Positions 7,109 to 12,353 of a stretch of 12,353 nucleotides of DNA are shown here, piece by piece. The notes below the pieces were generated by a model. The model saw only the letters and a program-made list of their open reading frames with translations. It was not told the DNA's origin and made no database searches. The position numbers were made by a program, and so were the translations under genes. This DNA is from Azonexus sp. (GTDB taxonomy: Bacteria; Pseudomonadota; Gammaproteobacteria; Burkholderiales; Rhodocyclaceae): the NCBI GenBank assembly GCA_030697085.1, contig JAUYQT010000358.1, forward strand, positions 1-12,353, in the 5' to 3' direction. Within the stretch, counting starts at the first letter, position 1. Each line of letters opens with the position of its first letter.

Positions 7109-8536
7109 ATGCCGCGCAAACCCGCTGCCACCAAGAAGCCCACCGTTACCAAACTTTTCGTCCTCGACACTAACGTGCTGATGCACGACCCGAGCAGCCT
7201 TTTCCGCTTCGAGGAACACGACATTTTCCTGCCGATCATGACGCTGGAAGAGCTCGACAACAACAAGAAGGGTATGTCGGAGATTGCCCGCAATGCCCGA
7301 CAGACATCGCGCATGCTCGATGAGCTGCTCGCCGAAAACGGCGACGATATTGATGAAGGGATTGATCTTTACGGCCCTTCAAGCAAACTGGCCAGCGGTC
7401 GCCTCTTCCTGCAGACAGAAGCAATCAGCAGCGAATTGCCGCAAGGCTTGCCGACCTCCAAGGTTGACAATCAGATTCTCTCCGTCGTCATTCACCTGCA
7501 AAAAAAATTCCCGAAACGCCCGGTCATTCTGGTGTCGAAAGACATCAACATGCGCATCAAGTCGCGCGCCCTCAACCTGTTGGCTGAGGATTATTTCAAT
7601 GACAAGGTGCTGGAGGATACCGACATCCTCTACACCGGCACCCGCGCCCTGCCCGACAACTTCTGGAACAAGCACAGCAAGGGCATGGAATCCTGGAAAA
7701 AGGAAGCCAAGACGCTCTACAAGGTCAATGGCCCCCTCTGCCCGCAGTTGCTGGTCAATGAATTTGTCTGGCTGGAAAACGACGGCTTCACGGCCATCGT
7801 CAAGGAAGCCTCCGGCAAGACCGCCGTGCTGGAAACCCTGGTCGACTATACCAATCCAAAAAATGCGGTTTGGGGAATCAGCGCCCGTAACCGCGAGCAG
7901 AATTTCGCAATGAATCTGCTGATGAATCCGGAGATCGACTTCGTCACCCTGCTCGGCCAGGCAGGCACCGGCAAAACGCTACTGACGCTGGCCGCCGGGT
8001 TAACTCAGGTGTTGGAAGGCAAGCAGTTTGCCGAAATCATCATGACCCGCGCCACCGTGCCAGTGGGTGAAGATATCGGCTTTCTACCCGGCACCGAAGA
8101 AGAAAAAATGGCCCCGTGGATGGGGGCTCTCGAAGACAATCTTGAAGTACTCACCCACACCGACGAAGGCGGCAGCAGCCCCTATGGCGGCGAATGGGGA
8201 AAAGCGGCAACCCATGACATCATCCGCTCGCGAATTAAGGTGAAGTCGATGAACTTCATGCGCGGCCGGACTTTCCTGAAGAAATATCTGATCATTGACG
8301 AGGCACAGAATCTGACGCCAAAGCAGATGAAGACCCTGATCACCCGCGCCGGCCCCGGTACCAAGGTCGTCTGCCTCGGCAACATCGCACAGATCGACAC
8401 CCCTTATCTGACAGAAGGTAGTTCTGGCCTCACTTATGTCGTCGACCGCTTCAAAGGCTGGTCACATTCCGGTCACATAACGTTACAACGTGGAGAGCGT
8501 TCCCGTCTGGCTGATCATGCGGCTGAAGTGTTATAA
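7109..8536 (+). CDS. PIN-PhoH family protein (PIN RNase domain fused to PhoH-like ATPase, PhoH2/YlaK type)
   Basis: Cytoplasmic two-domain protein of 475 residues. The N-terminal PIN domain (about 15-165) shows FVLDTNVLMHDP (D20), TLEELDNN (E47/E48), VDNQILSV (D120) and SKDINMR (D144), the acidic residues expected for metal-dependent RNA cleavage. The C-terminal PhoH domain (about 255-475) has Walker A GQAGTGKT (283-290), the conserved TRATVPVGEDIGFLPGT block, Walker B YLIIDEAQN (393-401) and GNIAQIDTPYL. Mycobacterial PhoH2 of the same architecture acts as an ATP-dependent RNA-unwinding RNase, and a comparable role in RNA metabolism is inferred here. CAAGG at 7096-7100 serves as ribosome binding site, eight bases before ATG. 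The stop codon is embedded in a TATAAT that may be the -10 box for the next gene, and a hairpin follows. All motifs are intact. Confidence 0.94.
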   Translation: MPRKPAATKKPTVTKLFVLDTNVLMHDPSSLFRFEEHDIFLPIMTLEELDNNKKGMSEIARNARQTSRMLDELLAENGDDIDEGIDLYGPSSKLASGRLFLQTEAISSELPQGLPTSKVDNQILSVVIHLQKKFPKRPVILVSKDINMRIKSRALNLLAEDYFNDKVLEDTDILYTGTRALPDNFWNKHSKGMESWKKEAKTLYKVNGPLCPQLLVNEFVWLENDGFTAIVKEASGKTAVLETLVDYTNPKNAVWGISARNREQNFAMNLLMNPEIDFVTLLGQAGTGKTLLTLAAGLTQVLEGKQFAEIIMTRATVPVGEDIGFLPGTEEEKMAPWMGALEDNLEVLTHTDEGGSSPYGGEWGKAATHDIIRSRIKVKSMNFMRGRTFLKKYLIIDEAQNLTPKQMKTLITRAGPGTKVVCLGNIAQIDTPYLTEGSSGLTYVVDRFKGWSHSGHITLQRGERSRLADHAAEVL

Positions 8537-8537
8537 T
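8529..8537 (+). promoter_or_regulatory. Candidate extended -10 promoter overlapping the phoH-type stop codon
   Basis: The bases TGTTATAAT form TGn plus a perfect TATAAT; the TAA inside it is the stop codon of the PIN-PhoH gene. No acceptable -35 is present at 16-18 bases spacing, which an extended -10 can tolerate. Transcription would start near 8544, about 8 bases before the hairpin at 8552, and give an 80-base leader to the transglutaminase-fold gene at 8624. Confidence 0.42.
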
Positions 8538-8551
8538 TTTGGCAATTAATT

Positions 8552-8592
8552 AAAGGGGCCGTGTCAGTTAAGTGACGCGGCCCTTTCGTTTC
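8552..8592 (+). terminator. Terminator-like hairpin between the PhoH-type and transglutaminase-fold genes
   Basis: The left arm 8552-8566 (AAAGGGGCCGTGTCA) pairs with 8573-8586 (TGACGCGGCCCTTT), with one bulged G, one G-T pair and a six-base loop. The 3' side reads TTTCGTTT, a broken U-tract. It probably ends the PIN-PhoH transcript, or partly attenuates the downstream gene. Confidence 0.7.
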
Positions 8593-8612
8593 AGCCACGG
8601 GCTGTTGCTGCC

Positions 8613-8617
8613 GGAGG
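8613..8617 (+). promoter_or_regulatory. Strong Shine-Dalgarno sequence that decides a TTG start
   Basis: GGAGG six bases before TTG 8624. Starting there gives a complete twin-arginine signal peptide, and no in-frame ATG lies near enough to replace it without losing that signal. Confidence 0.8.
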
Positions 8618-8623
8618 AAATTT

Positions 8624-9910
8624 TTGAAACGTCGTGACTTTTTAGCTTCATTTGCCGCCCTCTCGCTGGTGGCCACCGATGCCTTGGCCACAAATACGAA
8701 GAGTTCTACCAAACCTTCGGCGGCTAAAACAACACCCGCGAAATCTAAAAAAGGCAAAGCAGTCGCCTCAAAGCCAGCACAAAGACAGCCCGCTAGCCGG
8801 CAGCGACAAAAAATCGAATACAAACCGCCGCCAGCACGTCCGGTTGCGCATACCGCTGACGACCCGATTACTGAAACGCCACCAGTAGGCACATCTGCGG
8901 CCCGACTGCCGCCAGTCAAGGCGCCCGAACCGCCGACAGAATGGCGCACTTACGAAATCACAACGACGGTCAACCTGAAAAGCGCCGGCCTGAACAGGCT
9001 CTGGCTACCGCTGCCGCTCAATCAGGACACCTTGTTTCAACGGACCCTGGGTCACTCCTGGCAAGGCAACCCGAGCAGCACCAATATGCGTCGCTTGCCC
9101 GATGGGGATCTGGAGGTTTTTCATTGTGAATGGCGTGATGGCACCGCAGGGAATTTACAGCTCAAGACCCTGGTCACTACCGCGGATCGACATTTCGACG
9201 TGACCAAACGGACGGTTGCGCCGGAACGCGATGACATCCTTCGGCGCAATTTACAAGCCTCCCAATTAATTCCCAACGACGGCCTCGCCTTTCAACTGGG
9301 CGAACGCATCGTTGGCCGTATCAAAGATCCAGTGGCGCAAGCCAAGTCGATTTACGACTGGGTGGCAGATAATGCCATTTACGACCCATCATTACCGCCT
9401 TGCGGCAGTGGCGACGTGCGTCGTCAATTAATCAGCGCACTCTACGGTGGGCGCTCGGCCGACATTAACGGGCTGTTTGTCAGCATTTGCCGCGCTATCG
9501 GCATTCCTGCGCGTTGCGTTTACGGTTTACGGGTCGCGCCGTCGCGCCTGTTCCGCAATCTTGGCCTGCTGACTGACGAAGCAACACGTAGCCAGCATGT
9601 TCGCGCTGAGTTCTATGTACCTGGTTACGGCTGGATTCCGGTTGACCCTAGCGATATCCGCCGAGCCATTGCCCTTGAAGGCCTATCTGATCGCGACAGC
9701 AAATTACTTTCGCTTAAAAAAATATTATTCGGCGTCTGGGAAATGAACTGGATTGCCTTCAATGTCGGCACCGATATATCACTGCCCGGGCAAAACTCAG
9801 TGATACCTTTCCTTCTCTTACCACAACTTGAGTCGCCAAACGGACACTTCGATGGCTCCCAACCAACGGCTATTCAGTATTCGATCAGCGCAAAACGGAT
9901 CGAACTGTAA
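8624..9910 (+). CDS. Tat-exported transglutaminase-fold protein with Ser at the expected catalytic Cys position
   Basis: Predicted periplasmic protein of 428 residues from a TTG start. MKRRDFLASFAALSLVATDALA is a twin-arginine signal peptide (RRDFL, cleavage after ALA near 22), so it is probably exported folded. Residues about 23-105 form a low-complexity linker rich in Lys, Ala and Pro. Residues about 106-200 form an N-terminal beta domain (WRTYEITTTVNL, LWLPLPLNQD). Residues about 238-350 are the transglutaminase core: AKSIYDWVADNAIYD, then GGRSADINGLFVSICRAIGI, the His in SQHVRAEFYVPGYGWIPVD (H325) and the Asp of DPSD (D341). In the related proteins I remember, the second segment reads GGKCTDIN, so Ser 278 (TCG, 9455-9457) replaces the nucleophile Cys. 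It may be a non-catalytic member, or may use Ser. Its target is unknown; cell-wall or protein processing is possible. A candidate promoter and a hairpin lie just upstream. Confidence 0.88.
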   Translation: MKRRDFLASFAALSLVATDALATNTKSSTKPSAAKTTPAKSKKGKAVASKPAQRQPASRQRQKIEYKPPPARPVAHTADDPITETPPVGTSAARLPPVKAPEPPTEWRTYEITTTVNLKSAGLNRLWLPLPLNQDTLFQRTLGHSWQGNPSSTNMRRLPDGDLEVFHCEWRDGTAGNLQLKTLVTTADRHFDVTKRTVAPERDDILRRNLQASQLIPNDGLAFQLGERIVGRIKDPVAQAKSIYDWVADNAIYDPSLPPCGSGDVRRQLISALYGGRSADINGLFVSICRAIGIPARCVYGLRVAPSRLFRNLGLLTDEATRSQHVRAEFYVPGYGWIPVDPSDIRRAIALEGLSDRDSKLLSLKKILFGVWEMNWIAFNVGTDISLPGQNSVIPFLLLPQLESPNGHFDGSQPTAIQYSISAKRIEL

Positions 9911-10019
9911 GACAGGCATCTGACCGAAAACGTCATCAATGGATTCTTGGCCAAAGCCCCAAGTTTGATTTAATGCCAATACTTGGCATTAAATCAGCGC
10001 GGTCAACCGAGATTTTTAT
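9911..10019. other. Convergent intergenic region between the transglutaminase-fold gene and dnaB
   Basis: About 110 bases, A/T-richer than the flanking genes, where transcripts from both sides meet. Besides the palindrome listed separately it contains TTGGCCAA (9946-9953), a small self-complementary octamer. No open reading frame with a ribosome binding site and no standard U-tract terminator was seen. Confidence 0.6.
9966..9996. repeat. Perfect 14-bp palindrome with 3-base loop in the convergent gap
   Basis: TGATTTAATGCCAA (9966-9979) is followed by TAC and its exact reverse complement TTGGCATTAAATCA (9983-9996). It lies 24 bases past the dnaB stop and 56 bases past the transglutaminase-fold stop. 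Neither side has a run of T directly after the stem, so it is not a textbook terminator. It may still act as a bidirectional terminator or 3'-end stabiliser, or be a protein-binding site. Confidence 0.75.
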
Positions 10020-11426
10020 TTAATTTTGGGCATCAACAAAGCCGCCACTGGCCAGATTCTCAAAGCGGGTAAATTCGCCAATAAAGGCCATACGTACCGT
10101 ACCCGTTGGACCATTACGCTGCTTGCCGATAATAATTTCGGCAATCCCTTTGTCCGGCGTATCCGGCTTGTAGTACTCCTCGCGATACATCATCAGGATT
10201 ACGTCAGCATCCTGTTCGATCGCGCCAGATTCGCGCAAGTCGGACATCATCGGCCGCTTGTCGGTACGCTCTTCCACTTTTCGCGACAGCTGCGACAACG
10301 CAACAATCGGCACTTGCAGTTCCTTGGCCAGCGATTTAATTGAGCGCGAAATTTCGGAAACCTCAGTCGCCCGATTCTCACCCTGCCGATTCCCACTCAT
10401 TAATTGAATATAGTCGATCACGAGCAAACCGAGTTTACCCCCATACTGACGAGCCAGCCGCCGTGCTCGGGCGCGCAAACTGGCCGGTGTCAAGCCACCG
10501 GTTTCGTCAATATAAAGCGGCGCCTCATGTAATTTACCGAGAGCGAATGACAGGCGTGACCATTCGTCATCATTCAGTTTCCCACTCCGTACCCGGTGCG
10601 AATCCAGACGCCCCACTGAGGCCAGCATCCGCATTGCCAACTGGGCACCGCCCATTTCCATCGAAAACACACCCACCGGCAAGCCCGACTCAACCGCCAC
10701 ATTTTCGGCAATATTCAAGGCGAAAGCCGTCTTGCCCATCGAAGGACGGCCGGCAACAATAATCAGATCACCAGGCTGAAATCCCGATGTCTTCTGATCG
10801 AGATCAATCATCCCGGTAGGGACGCCAGTAATATCGGAAGGATTGTCGCGGTCGTGCAACTCCTGAATACGCTCGACCACCTGAGTCAGCAGCGGATTAA
10901 TGTGAACGAAGCCCTCGCGATGCCCGGCGCCGGCTTCGGCAATCTTGAAAATCTTCGACTCCGCCTCATCCAGAAGCGACTCAGCATCCCGGCCAAGTGG
11001 ATTCAAGGCATCCGCCGCAATTTCATCTGCGGTTGCGACCAATTGACGCAACACAGCGCGCTCGCGAACAATTTCGGCATAGCGTTTAATGTTGGCGGCA
11101 GAAGGCGTATTGGCCGCCAGTTCACCGAGATAAGCCAGGCCACCGGTCTGATCGCCCTCGCCTGCGGCATCCAGCGCCTCGGCCACGGTCACCACGTCAG
11201 CCGGCTTGGCGCGCTCCAGCAGATTACGAATCTGGCGGAAAATTCGCCGGTGCTCATCGCGATAAAAATCGGTATCCGCAACCAGGTCGGCAATCCGGTC
11301 CCATGCCTGGTTATCGAGCATCAAGCCGCCAAGAACGGATTGTTCGGCCTCAATCGAATGCGGCGGAACCCGCAACTTGTCGAGGGAGGAATCGCTATTT
11401 CTGGGTTTCTGTGGACGCTGGTTCAT
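10020..11426 (-). CDS. dnaB: Replicative DNA helicase DnaB
   Basis: Hexameric 5'-3' replicative helicase of 468 residues that unwinds the fork and interacts with primase. The N-terminal primase-interacting domain (about 18-120) begins with the family sequence RVPPHSIEAEQSVLGGLML. A linker helix leads to the RecA-like ATPase, with Walker A GRPSMGKT (226-233), Walker B LLVIDYI (334-340), and SQLSRKVEERTDKRPMMSDL with DLRESGAIEQDAD as the DNA-binding and arginine-finger region. There is no intein insertion. No clear Shine-Dalgarno sequence precedes ATG. An intrinsic terminator ends only about 18 bases before the start, so its transcript must come through that terminator or from a promoter inside rplI. 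Position behind priB-rpsR-rplI places the helicase beside PriB, a primosome protein that helps reload it. Confidence 0.97.
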   Translation of the reverse strand: MNQRPQKPRNSDSSLDKLRVPPHSIEAEQSVLGGLMLDNQAWDRIADLVADTDFYRDEHRRIFRQIRNLLERAKPADVVTVAEALDAAGEGDQTGGLAYLGELAANTPSAANIKRYAEIVRERAVLRQLVATADEIAADALNPLGRDAESLLDEAESKIFKIAEAGAGHREGFVHINPLLTQVVERIQELHDRDNPSDITGVPTGMIDLDQKTSGFQPGDLIIVAGRPSMGKTAFALNIAENVAVESGLPVGVFSMEMGGAQLAMRMLASVGRLDSHRVRSGKLNDDEWSRLSFALGKLHEAPLYIDETGGLTPASLRARARRLARQYGGKLGLLVIDYIQLMSGNRQGENRATEVSEISRSIKSLAKELQVPIVALSQLSRKVEERTDKRPMMSDLRESGAIEQDADVILMMYREEYYKPDTPDKGIAEIIIGKQRNGPTGTVRMAFIGEFTRFENLASGGFVDAQN

Positions 11427-11437
11427 AGGGCCAAGTT

Positions 11438-11472
11438 TAAATTAAAAAGGCCTCGCAATAGCGAGGCCTTTT
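11438..11472 (-). terminator. Intrinsic terminator after rplI
   Basis: Perfect 12-bp inverted repeat AAAAGGCCTCGC (11445-11456) / GCGAGGCCTTTT (11461-11472) with an AATA loop. Read on the minus strand, the stem is followed by TTTTTAATTT, a good U-tract. The stem starts 20 bases after the rplI stop and should end the priB-rpsR-rplI transcript just before dnaB. Confidence 0.9.
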
Positions 11473-11492
11473 GTCGGGAAGCGTTGTCCGAA

Positions 11493-11939
11493 TTACTCGG
11501 CAACAACCGCCACGGTGATGTTGGCCAGCACATCAGTGTGCAGCGCAACGTCGAGCGGGAACTCGCCAAGCGCCTTGAGCGGACCATCCGGCAAGCGGAT
11601 AGCCGACTTGTCGATATCAAAACCGGCAGCCTTCAGTGCTTCAGCGATGTCAGCGTTACCGACGGAACCAAACAGACGGCCGTCCATACCTGCTTTACGG
11701 GCAACCGAAACGTTCAGACCGGCCATTTTTTCAGCCACGCCTTGCGCTTCAGCCAGTTTGTCAGCCGCAATTTTTTCCAGTTCAACACGACGAACTTCAA
11801 ACTCAGCCAACGCAGCCGGCGTTGCACGCTTGGCCATACGCTTCGGAATCAGGAAGTTACGGGCATAGCCGTCCTTAACCTTGACCACGTCACCCAAGTT
11901 ACCCAGGTTAATAACCTTTTCGAGCAGAATAATTTGCAT
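11493..11939 (-). CDS. rplI: 50S ribosomal protein L9
   Basis: Large-subunit protein of 148 residues, standard length. The N-terminal domain [19 protein letters not shown] with [13 protein letters not shown] (about 21-33) is the L9 signature and binds 23S rRNA. A long connecting helix (about 41-75, rich in Ala, Glu and Lys) leads to the C-terminal domain, with [16 protein letters not shown] and the closing [21 protein letters not shown] on the minus strand, seven bases before ATG, is a clear ribosome binding site. It follows rpsR after 15 bases and is followed by the terminator. Confidence 0.98.
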   Translation of the reverse strand: MQIILLEKVINLGNLGDVVKVKDGYARNFLIPKRMAKRATPAALAEFEVRRVELEKIAADKLAEAQGVAEKMAGLNVSVARKAGMDGRLFGSVGNADIAEALKAAGFDIDKSAIRLPDGPLKALGEFPLDVALHTDVLANITVAVVAE

Positions 11940-11954
11940 GTTTCGACTCCTCGG

Positions 11955-12230
11955 TTATTGATGGTTATCGGTGTAAGGCAGCAGCGCCAGGAAGCGGGCG
12001 CGCTTGATGGCGGTGCCCAACTGGCGCTGATAGCCAGCCTTGGTACCGGTCAAACGGGCCGGCATGATCTTGGCGTTTTCCTGGATAAATTCCTTCAGGA
12101 CATCGACATCCTTAAAGTCAATCTGTTCGACTTTTTCTGCGGTGAAGCGGCAGAATTTACGGCGTTTAAAGAGACCACCGCCGCGTTTCTTTTTCTTATC
12201 GTCATCCTTCTTCTTGAAGAATCGAGCCAT
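11955..12230 (-). CDS. rpsR: 30S ribosomal protein S18, with charged N-terminal extension
   Basis: Small-subunit protein of 91 residues that binds 16S rRNA together with S6. The core from about residue 24 ([20 protein letters not shown] through [11 protein letters not shown] to [13 protein letters not shown]) is typical S18. Compared with the 75-residue E. coli protein there are about 16 additional residues near the N-terminus, a run of Lys and Asp followed by Gly and ending in a second FKRRK, as if the start had been partly duplicated. GGAAGG on the minus strand, roughly eight bases before ATG, is the ribosome binding site. The first 29 bases overlap the end of priB in another frame, so translation of the two is probably linked. 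Confidence 0.97.
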   Translation of the reverse strand: MARFFKKKDDDKKKKRGGGLFKRRKFCRFTAEKVEQIDFKDVDVLKEFIQENAKIMPARLTGTKAGYQRQLGTAIKRARFLALLPYTDNHQ

Positions 12231-12353
12231 TTTCGTTTCCTTCCAAAAATTCTATTGAATTCACATGCAGTACGGGTGCTTTGCTGTTGCGGCTTCTGGC
12301 AGCAAGAAATCCAGTCAGTTTGACTGCCCCGCCAAGGGGTGCTGCCTGTAGCC
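12202..12353 (-). CDS. priB: Primosomal replication protein PriB, C-terminal part (5' end beyond the window)
   Basis: The last 49 residues of an OB-fold single-strand DNA-binding protein that takes part in PriA-dependent replication restart. On the minus strand, the frame open at the window edge reads [12 protein letters not shown], then [15 protein letters not shown], matching the last strands of PriB (compare the GFISC...MVLHAEQIELI end of the E. coli protein). It ends in TGA at 12204-12202, inside the rpsR coding sequence, a 29-base overlap. The position directly before rpsR and rplI is the standard rpsF-priB-rpsR-rplI order, which supports the call. The N-terminal half and the start are outside the window. 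Confidence 0.85.
   Translation of the reverse strand, partial: LQAAPLGGAVKLTGFLAARSRNSKAPVLHVNSIEFLEGNENGSILQEEG

Noticed and set aside
8515-8949. 144-codon minus-strand frame across the hairpin and the start of the transglutaminase-fold gene
   Set aside because: It lies opposite the Tat signal and low-complexity linker; its composition mirrors that linker and it has no support of its own.
10854-12323. 489-codon open frame on the + strand opposite dnaB, rplI and rpsR
   Set aside because: It is antisense to three strongly recognised genes, crosses their intergenic terminator, has no ribosome binding site or recognisable domain, and is explained by the codon pattern of the real genes.

Overview
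The window looks like chromosomal core sequence from a betaproteobacterium, most likely of the Rhodocyclales (Dechloromonas/Azonexus-like). Three things point there: the priB-rpsR-rplI-dnaB arrangement, a short RmpM-like OmpA protein next to ubiG, and the style of the individual proteins. The taxonomic call rests on recognising protein families and gene order, not on a search. I see no mobile element, CRISPR array, tRNA or rRNA, and no gene-free stretch longer than 300 bases.

Left part (1-3256, + strand): the 3' part of a methylthioadenosine/S-adenosylhomocysteine deaminase (mtaD), then a secreted OmpA-family peptidoglycan-binding protein followed by a strong intrinsic terminator, then ubiG (ubiquinone O-methyltransferase). 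ubiG overlaps by 8 bases a HAD phosphatase that is usually labelled Gph but whose sequence and neighbourhood fit MupP, the MurNAc-6-phosphate phosphatase of peptidoglycan recycling. Middle (3234-6547, - strand): a large extracytoplasmic solute-binding lipoprotein with an unusual C-terminal membrane helix. It is translationally coupled (TGATG) to a methyltransferase of the METTL25/RRNAD1-like type, whose 3' end runs into the phosphatase gene from the opposite side.

Right-middle (6548-9910, + strand): a divergent promoter region, a Bcp/PrxQ peroxiredoxin, a PIN-PhoH ATPase/RNase-like protein, a terminator-like hairpin, and a Tat-exported transglutaminase-fold protein with a TTG start. Its predicted nucleophile position carries Ser instead of Cys. 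A 14-bp perfect palindrome sits in the convergent gap before dnaB. Right end (10020-12353, - strand): priB (C-terminal part only), rpsR, rplI, an intrinsic terminator, then the replicative helicase dnaB, so ribosomal protein and replication functions lie together.

Most of this is housekeeping. The parts that deserve a second look are the Cys-to-Ser transglutaminase fold protein, the METTL25-like methyltransferase coupled to a doubly anchored orphan solute-binding protein, the MupP re-assignment, the extended -10 promoter embedded in the phoH stop codon and followed at once by a hairpin, and the two terminators placed only a few tens of bases before the next gene of the same strand. I did not find a clearly new multi-gene system.
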